Positions 46,644 through 59,600 of a DNA stretch of 64,000 nt are shown in pieces; position 1 is the first letter of the stretch; each line of letters begins with the position of its first letter. This DNA comes from Talpa occidentalis (lineage: Eukaryota; Chordata; Mammalia; Eulipotyphla; Talpidae): NCBI RefSeq assembly GCF_014898055.3, contig NW_023601212.1, positions 50,332,329-50,396,328 of the forward strand, given 5' to 3'. The position numbers and the translations under genes were made by a program. The notes beneath the pieces are model-generated. The model ran no database searches, was not told where the DNA came from, and saw only the letters and a list, made by a program, of their open reading frames with translations.

Positions 46644-46995
46644 GAAGTAATTATAGTTGTTCCTGGAAAAAAAATAAAATAATTAAATTTAATAGGAGTA
46701 TTCCAGTAAAAGTACTAGAGGGTGGTTCTTTATGTTCCACTGCTAGAGAAGTACAGCCTGTTAAAAGTTGATAAGAAAATGTAATGGCTTGCAGAGGCGT
46801 TTAATTTACTTAATGCTAGATTTTGGCAAGAAAGGAGGGGCATGACGAGAGAGGTCATTCAAGGAGGTATGAAGGTACATAACTTGAACAGAAACATCCT
46901 CCCGTATGCCAGAGAATCTGGCTCTCAGAAACCTGCTTTGTGCATTATTATTTTCTACTCTCAGAAATCTGATTCATGATTTCATTAGTGGCACA

Positions 46996-47315
46996 TTCTG
47001 GAAATGTATTGTCCAATACAGTGGCCACTCTCACATGTGGCTAGTAAGTACTTGACATGTGGTTAGTTTGTAAATGGAAATATATGCTGAATTTCTAACA
47101 CTTATTTAAAAACAGTGTAAAATAGCTAATGATTTTGAATGCCAAGTGTATGCTTACATGATGATATTTTAAATATGCAGAGTTCAATAGACTGCATTAT
47201 AAGTACTAATTTCATCTGTTTCTTTCATTTTTTTAATGGGGCAGCTAGAAATTTTTAAATTACATTGTGACACATATGATATTTCTGTAAGACAATGCTA
47301 ATGTAGAAACTACAC
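46996..47315 (+). repeat. hAT-like DNA transposon fossil
   Basis: TATTGTCCAATACAGTGGCC, CACATGTGGCTAGTAAG and ACTTGACATGTGG, then TTTCATCTGTTTCTTTCATT and a right end TTTCTGTAAGACAATGC. This is the pattern of a common mammalian non-autonomous hAT element. Exact family not assigned. Confidence 0.6.
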
Positions 47316-47319
47316 AAGA

Positions 47320-48980
47320 GAAAAGACAGGTGATCTCTTTTTTTCTAAGTTTGAATCGACCTATTCTAAGGTAGATTTTCCTAATCCAAAGGTTATAAAG
47401 TTTGAAATCAGCAACTTCTCCACCCTACACTCTCTAATATCTCAAGTCTATGCAAGACACTAAGAGCATATCTGAGTCATAAAGTTCGGGTTAGAAATTT
47501 TCCAAGGGTGGATGTCTTACTTCACTGCATGATTCCTTTTATGGATAATTCTAACTACCAGAAATCCTTTCTTTACAGCGGTAAGAAATTTGGCTCTCTA
47601 TAATTTCAATTTCTAAGATGTTTTCCTCAGTATAATTAAAATAAATCTCATCCTTCTTCCCTCTGAGACTTCCAGTTTAATTCAATGTAAAAAGTACAAG
47701 TCCTATGGAAGGAACTGTAAACAGCCACCTGCTTCCCCAGCTGCCCCAGCTCAAGTCCATTCCTCGCAGTACAAACAGAATGATTTCTTTTCCTTTTACT
47801 TGTTTGACATATTTTTATTTGTCAAAAGAAGTTCTTTTCTCAAAATATTCATTCTCCAAAACTCTACAAATACAAGTTGTGGGGGAAAGCAAGAGTCACT
47901 ATGAGATAAAAATATTGACTAATGAACTGATTTCTAAATATAAGTTAGTCTGCACTCAAGTAGCAGTTTCAGTTTAGCAGATGTGCAGAGAGAAACAAAA
48001 ATAGGACATCAGGCCACCGCAACCTGAAGAAGATGGAGAAATTATTTCCTGATGGATTTCGATTCCTTAGTTTCCATGACATATTTCTGTAACCCTAAAA
48101 TAAACTCACCTCTTTTTACCTATGTGGATTTGAATGGTTTGTTTAGTTCCTCCAAATGGTGTTGACTATATCAGGAGGATAAACACTTGGTAACTCATAT
48201 CTTTTTGCTGTAGATATTTTTTGGAGAGAGGCACAACACTTCTGTTCAATTAACAGAAAGATTTTTATAGTTCAGAGACCTTTTATTCTCCCCCACCACC
48301 CCCACCCCTGCCATGTCATGAATTCACAGGGGATGGGCTCAGCAGCTCAAGCACCCTTCCATGGGTTTTCACCAAGTAAGTTTCTCTGGGTGGAGCAGGC
48401 TGGCACTTGAGCCCAAGTATCATTCTCTTAGGCTTCCTTTTTTTCCTGATCATTTTCTTTCACCCAATTTAGGAAGCTGCCTTGGCTCTGAGAGTGTGTA
48501 ATAAGCTCAATATGTACATTAATTCTCTTGGCAATACTCTTGCTCTTGTTTATTTATAGCAGTGCCAATGCATGCTGGGTAATATCCAGACTCCTCCAGG
48601 TGTGGGGCGTTCCTGTTTGAACAGTGCCCATCCGCTTGATGTCCACAATATCACCATGCAGATTCCATGTATGTGGCCAAGGAAGAGCTCCGTGTCTTCT
48701 AAAAGGCCTGGAGAACATATATTGGGCGCCTCTCCTCTTCCCTTTGTGTTTGTCATTTTGGTGATTTACTGGAAGGCGTTGGTTTCAGTCAAAAGGAAGG
48801 CAACTAACATCTTGTTGGTATATCTACAAGATCACAGAAAGAAAAGTGCAGGGAAACAAATCCTAGCTAAAGACCTGCAAATGGGAGTTAAAGGTCCAGA
48901 CCAAAATTAAACAGAGAAGGAAAACACAGATCCTCAATAATGTTGTTTCATTAAGTCACTTTTCCTTATAAAGTTGATGA
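47320..48980. other. Intergenic, no recognisable feature
   Basis: No gene or named repeat seen. The plus frame 48572-48910 (112 codons) is open but has no recognisable domain. A C-rich CCCCCACCACC run lies at 48290-48308. Confidence 0.55.
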
Positions 48981-48984
48981 GAAA

Positions 48985-49265
48985 AAAACAATTGATTCTG
49001 ACTGGGACCACTGTCTGTGTGGGGTTTGCACATTCTCTCCGTCTCTGTGGGTTTTCTCCAGAGACTCCAATTTCTTTCTATGGTCAAAACTGTACATTTA
49101 AGGTCCATTGGTGCATTTTAATTGTTCCAGTGGGAGTGAGTGTGGAAGACACCCTGTAACAGTCGGTCCTGCCCAGGGTTGGGGACCCTGAGGTGTCAGG
49201 ATAGACACCAGATTCCTTTGATCCTGAAATGGAGTAACTGAATTTAAGAATGAATGGATGAATGA
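48985..49265 (+). repeat. Dispersed repeat, second copy of the 39.9 kb type
   Basis: CTGTCTGTGTGGGGTTTGCA, CTGTGGGTTTTCTCC, GGGAGTGAGTGTGG, CCTGCCCAGGGTTGG and a 3' tail of GAATGGATGAATGAGTGAAT units. The tail of short GAAT repeats is typical of LINE-type 3' ends. Confidence 0.6.
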
Positions 49266-49499
49266 GTGAATGAATACAAATGACTGCTTCATATTTGAGG
49301 TGTTTTGGTTTTTATTTAGAACGTTGATGATGTTTTTGTGATCATAGGAATATGCCGTAGGAAATAAACTCTTGTATATATTAGTTACCCTTTGGTAAAA
49401 TGACTTTCTCATATGTTGTTTCAGTTGAAGTCACGGTTTCCAAGAACCTATTAATGAAGTTAAGTGAAGATGTACTTCACTTCACTCACGGAAATTTTT

Positions 49500-50600
49500 A
49501 AAAAACATTTTTACTGAATTACCCTGACATATAATAATTGTAAATTTAAGGTGTGCAATGTGTTAATTTGACACATTTATATATTGTAATATGATTACCA
49601 TGGTAGCAATATTTAGCCACTTAGTACATTGCATAATTATCTTTTTGGTGGTTGTGATAATTAGTGATAATTGAGTTTTCGTCTCTTAGCAAGTTTGATG
49701 ATTATAGTACAACATTGTCTGTGTTTATTATACTGTGTATTAGATAGCTATAGCTAATTTATTACTCCTTATAAATTTGTACCTTTAAACACTACTTTAT
49801 CTTCCATTCCCTATTCCCTGGGAACCACCATTTTACTTTTTTAGAGCTTGACTTTTATTAGAATCCACATATGAATGCATTTAAAGTACTTGTCTTTCTC
49901 TTATGATTTGTCTCACTTAGCATAATTTGCTCCAGGTCCATCCATATTGTGGAAAATGGCAGGATATCCTCCTTTTCATGGTTGAATAATATTCCATTGT
50001 GTACATATGCCACATGTCTTTTATCCATTCATTCACTGATGATCATTTAATTTATTTCCATTCTTGGTTATTGTTAATAATAAGTGGGAATGCATATATC
50101 TTTTCAAAATCCTATTTTTGTTTCCTTTGCGTATATGCCCAAATGGAGTTGCTGGATTGTATGACATATCTATCTTTAGTTTTTTGAGGAAACTCCTTAT
50201 TGTTTTCCATGGTGGTTGGACCAATTTATATTCCTACTAATTACATTCCCACTTGTACACCAGTGTATAAGGGTTCCCTTTATGCCACATCCTCTCCAGC
50301 ACTTGTTATTCTTGTCTTGATGATAGACTTCCTAAACACACATTGTGGGTTTGGTTTGTATTTCCCTGATTATTAGTGATGTTTAGCATCTTTCATGTGT
50401 CCATTCTGACATTCACTGAAAAAATGTCTACTTGTTCTTCGAGAAGCCTATGGGCTCTCTATATATTTTGAATATTAACTGCCCCCCCCATGTGATAGGA
50501 GGTTTGCAAAATTTTTCTTCTATTCTGTAGGTTTTCTTTAGTTTTGTTGTTTCTTTTCCTGTACAGAAACTTTTGAGTGTGAGAGTGTGAGGTAATTCCA
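49500..50600 (-). mobile_element. Old L1 3' part
   Basis: Antisense L1: CTCCAGGTCCATCCATATTG, AATAATATTCCATTGTGTAC, GGAGTTGCTGGATTGTATG and CATCCTCTCCAGCACTTGTT in the usual order. Decayed. A SINE interrupts its right part. Confidence 0.85.
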
Positions 50601-50614
50601 TTTGTTGATTTTTT

Positions 50615-50869
50615 TTAAGATTTATTTATTTATACAAGAACTGGGGTACAGGTCAGAGCGTGGAAGGGTGAGAGAATTCACCATAGAGAGCGGGGAACAG
50701 AACAGGCAGATGAATGGAAGACACTGCTGGGGGAGCAGCGGGCGAGGCAGGAGAGGTCTGCCAGGCCATGTGGGTTTCTCCCTGGCCGGCCAGGAATTGA
50801 ACCCACGCTGCAGAGGCTGCAGACAGCTTCACAGAGCAGCGCTCAACCCGCTGCACCACCAGGGAGGCC
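50615..50869 (-). mobile_element. tRNA-derived SINE
   Basis: Complete copy, 17-bp duplication CCATTTGTTGATTTTTT at 50598-50614 and 50870-50886, inside the old L1. Confidence 0.95.
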
Positions 50870-50886
50870 CCATTTGTTGATTTTTT

Positions 50887-51492
50887 ATATCACATCTTAG
50901 CAAGAAGTTTGGTTTATTTAGTAAGAAGTAAGTAAGCATAAAATTTAATGCATCTCCCCATTCTCAAAGATTTTACCGTAACACTAGTGATTTTGAACTA
51001 ATATCTTTCAAACAAGATTCTTGATAGCAGTTGTGTATAATTTATAAAGGGTCACCAGATTTAATTAAGTGGTCACAGTTCCTGCTTCCACAATAACTAT
51101 CGTATAATATAAGCAGGAAGGGGAAAATATTTCATTCGGGAAATTTCGCGCCAATTTTTATGGAGTCACTAAATTTTAAAGAGTAATTGGAGATATCTTG
51201 TTCATGGAGATGTGTTTCAAATGCTCTGTGTCCATGTGTTTAATCTCACCCACTCAACAGAGTCTAGCAACTTTATCTTTAGGTAAATTTTGCCCACTGA
51301 GAGAAAATTTCCATCTGTGGTTTTGATCTAGAAACCATTATTTTTCAGAGATTCAGGAAAAGACACATTTATACATCAAAAGGATATTCAGATGAAATAT
51401 TTAGAACTCATAGTTGTTTCGTACTTCAAATAGCCATATGCAGTGTTTTTTCGTAGCACATCATGTTGTGCTTTGATGAGTGTGCTGTCTTT
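50887..51492. other. Intergenic, no recognisable feature
   Basis: About 600 bp of AT-rich sequence with nothing seen. Confidence 0.6.
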
Positions 51493-51507
51493 TGTATTTG
51501 TAATTTC

Positions 51508-51820
51508 TTTTTTTTTTTTAATAGAGGCATGTTTATTTATTTATTTATTTATTTATTTGTTTTGTTTGTTTATACATGCACTGGGTACAGTCAGAAGCGC
51601 GGGAGGGTGAGAGAATTCACCAGAGCCAGAGCGGGGAGCAGAGCAGGCAGAAGGACCGAAGTACACTGCTGAGGGGAGCAGCGGGCGGCAGGAGAGGTCT
51701 GCGCGCCATGTGGGAGCCTCCTCTGGTGGCCGGGGAGCAGCCGGGGATTGAACCGGCGTCGCAGAGGCCGCGGGCAGCTTCGCAACCCAGCGCTCAACCA
51801 CTGCGCCACGGGGGAGGCCC
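51508..51820 (-). mobile_element. tRNA-derived SINE with extended 3' tail
   Basis: Near-consensus. Extra segment seen as AATAGAGGCATG at 51521-51532. Perfect 15-bp duplication TGTATTTGTAATTTC at 51493-51507 and 51821-51835. Confidence 0.95.
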
Positions 51821-51839
51821 TGTATTTGTAATTTCCTAA

Positions 51840-52755
51840 TGCATATCAAGCAAGGGGTAATGGGCTTAAATAAAATTGCTTTCACATTAGACCTCTTGGG
51901 GGAGTCCTCAGCAGCACAGGGCTGAAAGTAAAACCTGGCATCTCATGGTGGGAAGAAAGTGCCAACATAGTGGTCAGTTGACCAGGCAACCCCAGAGGAA
52001 TTCTGGTGGGCAAGATTTGAGACAAATCAGAACTTCAAAGAAGCAGCGGTGCCTTCAGAACAGCACATGTCAAACAGTTATCTTAGGGAGCTAATTTTAA
52101 CCTGGCAAGGTTTCTGATGACTTTTCCTCTTTTGCTTATTCAATTATACACTGCTGTTCACAGGCCTGAGGCTAGGAGTAAATGTACCCAAAGAATCCCT
52201 TAATGTATGGGATTCTAGAAAAACAGAGGGTCCTATGCCAAATTCAAATTCAAATTCAAAATAGTTTTAAACATTTATTTAAAAAAATTTTTGACAGTAA
52301 TACATCTTCCTTGTGGAACATGGGGGCAGATACACAAGACAATAATAGCTATTTAATGTTTCATCAGCCCAAATCCTTGTTTCCATTTCAGCAAATTTTC
52401 TGCTATGCTTTCTTGCATGTATATTTAAATTGCTTATGATTTGTTAAAACTCAAAACCATGTCTAAATCTTTCCCATATCATGGTGATCTTTGTAAACAT
52501 TTTTTTTTTTTTTAATGGAAGTAAAACAACTCAGTGGAAAGCGTATCTGGCTCTTCTTGGTGATTTGAAGTTCAAGGAAGGCATAAATTTGGAAACCTGC
52601 AGATAGAGAAGACAGTTCTTTCTCCTCTTTCTTCTTTCTGGAAATCTGAATCTGCTTTATCACATGGGTTATGCAGGCTGTAAATGTGGTAGAGCTTCTT
52701 CCTAGGGACGATGGCATTCACCTTCCTCATGTACCCATGGTGTAGAAATCATTGC
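51840..52755. other. Intergenic, no recognisable feature
   Basis: No gene or named repeat. A short tandem ATTCAAATTCAAATTCAAA lies at 52240-52258. Confidence 0.6.
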
Positions 52756-53328
52756 CAGCAGGAACCACATTTTATTGTCTTGACACTAATTTACATAATT
52801 GTATATTTAGGGAGTACAACTTCACATCTCCATGTGGGAATGTGCCCTACTCATCCCCCACCAAAGCTCCAGTACCACAACCTGACTCTCCTTCCTTCCC
52901 TTACCCCCTTCCGTCCCCCACTTTCCATTCCCTCTCGTAACCAGAATATTATTCAGAGTATCTAAGAACTATTCTCATTTTGCCAGTTTGTTTTCTTTGA
53001 TTATTTGTATTCCACAAAGAGAACATCTAGTGTTTTTCATTTTGACTTATTTCATGTAACATAATCACTTCAAGATCCATCCATTTTATCCCCAAAAGAC
53101 ACTATTTTATCTTTTTTCAGTAGGTGAGTAGTGTTTCATTGAGTGTATATCCCAGAATTTCTTTAACCAGTCGATGGACATTTAGGTTAGTTCCATGTCT
53201 TAGGTATGAATAACACTGCTATGAACATAGGAGTGCATAAATCTTTTTGTATTAGTGTTTTTGTATTCCTTTGGTAAATATCTAGCAGTGGTATTACTGA
53301 GTCATATTGTAGTTCTATTTTTATTTTT

Positions 53329-53607
53329 ATTTTTATTTTTTTTAAAGATTTATTTATTTATTTTTATGCAAGAACTGGGGTACAGGTCAGAAATGTGGGA
53401 GGGTGAGAGAATTCACCAGAGCCAGAGTGGGGAGCAGAGCAGGCAGATGGACCAAAGACCCTGCTGAGGGGAACAGCGGGTGAGACAGGAGAGGTCTGCT
53501 GCGCCATGTGGGGTTCTCCTTGGTCGGCAGGGAATCAAACCGGTGCTGCAGAGGCTGCGGACAGCTTCGCAGCGCGGTGCTCAACCACTGCACCACAGGG
53601 GAGGCCC
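53329..53607 (-). mobile_element. tRNA-derived SINE
   Basis: Complete copy inside the old L1; duplication TCTATTTTTATTTTT at 53314-53328 and 53608-53622. Confidence 0.93.
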
Positions 53608-53701
53608 TCTATTTTTATTTTTTGATAAATTTCCATACTGTTTTCCAATAAGGTTGCACCACGTTGTATTCCCACCAACAGTGGATGAGTATTCCTTTTT
53701 T

Positions 53702-53968
53702 TTTTTTAAGATTTATTTATATATACATACAAGAACTGGGGTACAGGCCAGAGGTGTGGAGTGTGAGAGGATTCACCAGAGACAGAGTGGGGAACAGAAC
53801 AGGCAGATCGACTGAAATACACTGCTGAGGGGAGCAGCGGGCAAGTCAGGAGAGGTCTGCTGTACCATGTGGGTCTCCTCCCTGGCTGGGCATCGAACTC
53901 ATGCTGCAGTGGTTGCTGATAGCTTCATAGGTTGTGTCTTAACCCCTTGCACCACCAGGGAGACCCCA
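53702..53968 (-). mobile_element. tRNA-derived SINE, older subfamily
   Basis: Second SINE in the same L1, 95 bp from the first and in the same orientation. Duplication AGTATTCCTTTTTT at 53688-53701 and 53969-53982. Confidence 0.93.
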
Positions 53969-55215
53969 AGTATTCCTTTTTTCTCCACATCCTCACCAAC
54001 AATTTTTTCCCCATTCTCTCTGATATGGGTCTTTCTCATTGGGGTAAGGTGATATCTCATTGTTTGATTTGCATTTCCCTTTTAATTTTTCATGTACCTG
54101 TCAGCTATCTTAGATGGCAATGGGCATTTTTGTTTTGTTCCTGACTTTAAATGTAAAACTTTTCAGCTTTTCATCATTATACTAAGTTTGTGATATGACC
54201 TTTAATGAGCTGAGGTGGTTCCTTTAATTCTCATCTTGTTTAGAGCTTTTATCATAAAAGAGTGCTAAATCTTATCTAATGCTTTCTCTGAAAATATTGA
54301 TATTATCATAAGATTTTTATCTTTTTTTCCTGTAATGTCTAACATTAACTGATTTACAAATATTAAATAATCCTTGCATCCCTGGAATAAATTCCACTTG
54401 ATCATTATATATACTCTTTACAATATATTGTCAGATTTGATTTGCTAGTATTTTATTGAAGATTTTTGCATCAATATTCATCAAGAATATCGATCTATAA
54501 TTTTCTTGGGTTGTCTTAGATTTTGGTATTAGGGTAATACTGGCATCATCAAATGTATTAGGGAGCATTCCTTCTTCTTGGATTTTTAGAATTAATCTGA
54601 GCAAAATGGGTTTATGTCCTTCCTTAAAGTTTTGATAGAATTCACTTGTAAAACCTGGGCTTTTGTTTTGGGGGAGAATTTTAATTATTTCAAATCTCCA
54701 TGATTGTGATTGGTTTATTCAACTCTTCTGTTTCTTCCTGTTTTAGTCTTGGTAAACTACTTTGTTTTAGAAATTTATCCATTTCTTCAAGGTTATCAAG
54801 TTTTCTGGCAAATTACTGCTTGTAGTAATCTCTTATGTTTGTATTTCTATGCTGTCTGTGGTAATTTCTCCTCTTTCACTTTTAATTCTGTTTACTAATG
54901 TTTCCCTCTACTTTTCTTTGTTAGAGTAGCTAAAAATTTATTGATTTTCTTCTCAAAGCACCAACTCCTACTTTCAATTATGTTTTGTATGGTCTTTTAA
55001 AATTTTCATTTCATTTATTTCCATTCATATTTTTATTAACTCCTTCCTTCTACTAGCTTTGAACCTTGGCATGTATGTTTTTATGTGAATAAAAAGCTTT
55101 CATTTCTTTTCAGTAAATACCTAAGAATGGTATTACGGTATCGCATAGTAAGGGCTGTTTAACTTTATAAAAAACTGCCAAACTGTTTTCCAAAGTAGTC
55201 ATCCTATTTTGCATG

Positions 55216-55725
55216 CCCATCAGTAGCATATGAAAGTTCTAGTTCACCAACATTCAGTTTGCATTTTAGTTATGGCAATAAGTGCTAAAATGTTTGATGA
55301 AATTGCAGGACAGAAAGTAAAATTGTGGAACACAATCTGGGAACCCCAGAGAAATTTCATTCTCCTTTTCTCTTTCCTCTCTTTGGTTCCCTCCAAATTT
55401 CCTTTTAAAAATCTCATGCCTCTTGGAATAGGAAGAGAAATATGAAGCATATGATAGTAGAGTTATGTAATTTGGTTTACGTGGTCAAGCTGGAAAAAAA
55501 TCTACATGAGAGAAAAAAGTTATTTAGAAAAGTTCTAGAAGACTGGCTTATACCTCATTTTTATTTATTAAGTGCCCTTGGTATTTAGTGCCCTTGTACA
55601 TAGAGGAGAAGAAATAAAAGCCACACAGAAGTCCCTAAGTTAGTATCTAAATATGTGCTTCCTCCACTCTGAGCTTATTGTTATTGTGGGAATATTAAAT
55701 TTTTTTACTTTCTTTTTTTATTGAG
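55216..55725. other. Intergenic, no recognisable feature
   Basis: No gene or named repeat. Overlapping short frames at 55230-55450 on both strands lack any domain. Confidence 0.55.
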
Positions 55726-55728
55726 GTA

Positions 55729-56135
55729 ATGTTACAGGACAACCACAAGAGAAAACTAGGTGTGACTCCTCCAAGAATTTAGGACAAGACCCAAAAGCTA
55801 ACACATAGAGGAAAAAAAAATATATTTACAAGGGGAATGAAAAGAGGGACGAGAGAGAAGGAGTAGGAGGGAAAAGAAGCGAGGATGAAAAAGTAGCAGG
55901 AAGAACAGGAAGAGATCAATTGGTTGGCACATCCTGCTAGCAATATAAGACTACAGGGTGAAAGTCACAGCAGGAAAAGCAAGAAAGCAAGAGTGTACAT
56001 GCGTCCAGTTAAAAGCCAAACATGGCTGCTTAACTCTACCCCTAGTTCCTCATGACCCCTCCCGCCCATTGAGGAAGTCAGGTTCATGACATGCTGGACA
56101 TTGTAATCCTTGGCACCTGAAATCTCTTCAGCATG
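55729..56135 (-). mobile_element. Diverged LTR related to family 2
   Basis: Starts TGTTACAGGACAACC and shares AACATGGCTGCTTAACTCTACC and the purine-rich middle with family 2. The right end is unclear. Purine-rich over 55810-55915. Confidence 0.5.
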
Positions 56136-56715
56136 GAAATAGGAGCAGAGTCTGTGAAAAATGTTAGGGAGCTGAGGATGTCATTTGTGAACTCAAGGTC
56201 TGTTTGCTCCTTATTAGATTTTGATTATGTGGAGAATATTACTCCTCTAACAGTAACATTGGTTTCCAACACTGTAATGACTCAGAGGTATAGGATCACA
56301 CCTCTTCATCCTTTAATTTCATTAGCAACTAGATATGTCCTTTGTATTGAATCTGTTCATCTAGGTTGTGATTTGGCTCAGTTCCTGGCTTCTGCACCAT
56401 TGCTGATCCACTGCCCTTCCTCCCAGAACAACTCAGTATCAATTTTACTAACTCCCCCCCACCCCGGCTTCACACCTGCTAGTGTGAGCATTTAGACACT
56501 TGTTATTGACTTCAGACCTGGCCATACTTTTCAGTTTCCACCCAATCCATGCTTAAATATTTGGAACTTGACATTATTAATGACTTGGATGCAAACACCA
56601 GTAGTTTATAAATCAAATTTATGGAGACATAAAGCCAGGAGGAAAGCTAATGTGTTAAATGAGAAAATCAGGACAAAGAAGATTTTCAAAGGCTGGTTGA
56701 AATAAAAAGCTGGCC
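56136..56715. other. Intergenic, no recognisable feature
   Basis: The plus frame 56133-56495 (120 codons) is the longest non-repeat ORF here, but it has no recognisable domain. Confidence 0.5.
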
Positions 56716-56719
56716 ACGT

Positions 56720-56900
56720 TGCAACCCACATGGCACAGCAGACCTCTCCTGTCTCGACCCACTGCTCCCCTCAGTAGTGTATTTCAGTAGATCTGCCTTT
56801 CTGCCCCCCACTCTTTCTGGTGAATCCTCTCACCCCTTGCACCTCTGGCTTACATCCCAGTTCTTGTATGCATAAATAAATAAATGTTTAAAAAATAATA
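56720..56900 (+). mobile_element. 5'-truncated tRNA-derived SINE
   Basis: Starts in the body (GCAACCCACATGGCACAGCAG), lacks the tRNA-like head, ends TTCTTGTATGCATAAATAAATAAA. Confidence 0.88.
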
Positions 56901-56904
56901 ATTA

Positions 56905-58180
56905 AAAGTTATGAGTCAAAACACATGAAGAACCATGACAATTTCTTGGTGATACATGATGAAATACCAAAATCAATGTTGTTAGCATAATAGGCAAAAT
57001 AAATCAGAGAAAACAGCCTGGAAGGATGCTGGGAACAGAATGTTAGTACTGATCTGGTCCTATATTTTGGGAAGGCTGGGAAAGAAAGGCCATTCCTAGT
57101 GAGATGACCTACTACAAGATGTGGAGTGAAGTTATTATTAGCCCCAAGACCTTTTATGCAGACTTCATTAACATTTTAAAAGAGAACCATAGGTCACTAA
57201 GCACAGCAATGTTGAAATAAAACTGGAAGGGCAAATTTCAATACAAGGCTTTTAAGAAAGTTAAATTCTTAACATAACATTTTAACAGGTGAAGGAAAGG
57301 GGTTAGGTATATTTATAAACCATTTCTCCTTAGAGTTACAGAGACTAAAGCATATTAACCAGGTAGAATAAAGGTTTGATTAAGATTTATCTTTATTTCA
57401 TTGTTTGGTGATAATAAGTTGATTTTCTAACTGGATTTAAAATTTTATTTTTTCTTGTTTTTGTTTTAAAGAAATGAAAAGAGCCTTCCTTCAAAATTAT
57501 GTGTTTAGAATTATCCCCCAAAGATTGTAAACTTTCCTGAAGACTATAATTGTTTGCTACAGAAAAGAGCTCCTGTTATTAGCATGTTTGTTGTAGAAAA
57601 ACAAGCATAGAAATATGCTTGCTTACTTGAAGTTATATGCTGTATTTGTCACAAGTCAAATGTTCTCCGTCATCTTAAAGGTAATGAAGCGTGTTGATCA
57701 TGACCATGGATCTTGTTACTAGTGTGAGTTCTGTTGCTAATTTTGAAAGAAATTTCCTTGTGGCTTTTCTTCTTATGAGGCTTATACATTTAAAGAAAAA
57801 TTAATAAAACATTCATTTTCAAAACCAATGCAAACATCAAGATTCTTTGATAACCAAAGGATTGGAACTGGGAAGGATGTTTTATTCACCTAATGGGCAG
57901 TGAGGCTAGAGAAGCAAGTAAGTGTGAGCAGCTATACGAGAGTCACCAAAGTCAGTTGCGTGAGTGTTTATAGTTATAGCTAGTTTAGGGGGGTGGCAGG
58001 AGTGTGGGTTTTAGAGTAAACAAGTCCTTTGAATCCTGGTGAGGAGGCTGATTGCAGTGATGGCCCAGTTAATCCGTGGCCTCAAACCCAACGCAGTGCG
58101 ACTTTGCAGCTCTTCCAAGCCTTTGAATCTTGGCCAGGCTTGTGACTTGCTTTCTCCAAAAGACTATGGTGGAACTGGTG
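56905..58180. other. Intergenic, no recognisable feature
   Basis: About 1.3 kb, AT-rich, nothing seen. Confidence 0.6.
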
Positions 58181-58186
58181 TGGAAC

Positions 58187-58664
58187 TGTTACAGAGCAGC
58201 CCCGATATAAAACGTGTTGCCTGGCTGTGGGTCCTCACCCGCGTGTTTAAAAGGGACTTATGAATACTCCACTGCAGGCACACACAAAAGGTTAATAAAA
58301 GGTTTATTTACAAGGGAAGGGGAAATGAGGAAATGTACAACTCAGGGAGAAAATAGGAAATAAAATCTTAAATGCGTCCTACCCGATCCGCCGACCTGGA
58401 AACCCAGTGGCACCCTGAGAACTGGCAGAGTGCCATGAGCTGGCTGAGAGCCGCGAGCTGGCGGAGAGCCAATAGGGCTTCCCAAAGCCCACGTGTCTGG
58501 TTTTATACCAAACCTGGCTGCTTAACTCCACCCTCAGATTCCAGCAACCTTTAGTGGTGATGGGATTCTCTTTCCCAATGTCCTGATGGCTTTGGTCTGG
58601 GGTGGGGGTGGAGTCCACAAAGCCTGTATGGAATTAGCTCTAGGACATCCTTTTCCCCCTAACA
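58187..58664 (-). mobile_element. Solo LTR, family 2
   Basis: 478 bp from TGTTACAGAGCAGCC to CCCCCTAACA on the plus strand. An antisense AATAAAAGG near 58293 marks the polyadenylation region. The best-preserved copy of this family. No convincing target duplication. Confidence 0.82.
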
Positions 58665-59081
58665 ATGCCAGTTCTCAGTCCACGTCTCAGGACTCCTTTC
58701 ACTTCCTCCTTCTCTTTCTCTCCCTCCCTCTCTCTTTCTTCTGCCATAAGAATAAGCCTGAGCCACTTTGCTGACAGATGAGAGGTCACATGGAGTAGGG
58801 CCCAGTTGTGCTTGCTATGGGTAGGCTAGGCCAAAATCTGTTCAGCTCTCCCAGACATGTTGAGAGAGCCTGGCAAGATCAACAGAACAGTCTACCTGAG
58901 TTGGGTGGTCACCTTTTGAGCAATGATAAATGTTTACTGGTTTAAGCCACTGAGTTTTGCAGTGGTTTTCTTTTGTAGTATTGTTAAATGAGACACCTCG
59001 ACTAATTACTAGCTGTGGAAACTTCAACTTCTTTGCACTTCATTTAATTCATCTGTGCTTAAGTATCTACTATACATTATC
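58665..59081. other. Intergenic, no recognisable feature
   Basis: Contains a pyrimidine-rich CTCCTTCTCTTTCTCTCCCT run around 58700-58745. Nothing else was seen. Confidence 0.6.
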
Positions 59082-59350
59082 TTTTTTTTTTTTTAAAGAT
59101 TTATCCATTCATGCATACAAGAGCTGGAGTACAGGCCACAGGTGTGAGGGATATGAGGATTCACCAGAGACAGAGCGGGGAACAGAACAGGCAGATTGAC
59201 TGAAATACACTGCTAGGGGAGCAGCAGGCGAGTCAGGAGAGGTCTGCTGCGCCATGTAGGCAGTTCCCTGGCAGTGGATCGAACTCGCGCTGTAGTGGCT
59301 ACGGACAGCTTCAAAGCTTGCGTCTTAACCCCTTGCACCACCAGAGGCCC
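59082..59350 (-). mobile_element. tRNA-derived SINE, older subfamily
   Basis: Full-length, diverged copy from the poly-T at 59082 to CCAGAGGCCC. Target duplication weak. Confidence 0.88.
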
Positions 59351-59354
59351 ACTT

Positions 59355-59600
59355 TATCTCTTTCAACCCTCCCAGTAACTTGTGATGTGGGTTCTGGTAT
59401 TCCCATTTTACAAATTAATTCTTTTTTTAAGAATTATTTATTTATGTACATAAATGCATAAATGCCCCCTGGCTGCAGTGGTTGGCGATAGCTTGATCGT
59501 GCTGTCTTTAACCCCTGTGCCTCCAGGGAGGCCCCTTACACACTAATTCTTATAAAGGTTGAGTGATTAGTCCAAGGTCACCCAGTGAGTTCACAGATGT
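59355..59600 (+). repeat. MIR split by a SINE remnant
   Basis: GTATTCCCATTTTACAAATTA on the left and GTTGAGTGATTAGTCCAAGG, TCACCCAGTGAG on the right are one MIR. A rearranged SINE remnant lies between (59423-59537). Confidence 0.7.
59423..59537 (-). mobile_element. SINE remnant with internal deletion
   Basis: The A-rich tail joins directly to the tRNA-like head (GGCTGCAGTGGTTGGCGATAG, CCAGGGAGGCCCC); the body is missing. Imperfect duplication ACAAATTAATTCT / ACACACTAATTCT. Confidence 0.75.

Larger units (their letters stand above)
52760..55215 (-). mobile_element. Old L1 with decayed ORF2, split by two SINEs
   Basis: Antisense 3' UTR and ORF2 tail (CAAGATCCATCCATTTTATC, CCAACAGTGGATGAGTATTC, CTTTCTCATTGGGGTAAGG). 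From 54140 to 55060 the order matches antisense reverse-transcriptase sequence (CCTTGCATCCCTGGAATAAA, TTGATAGAATTCACTTGTAA). Several stops and gaps; 55080-55215 is a further L1 scrap. Confidence 0.85.
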
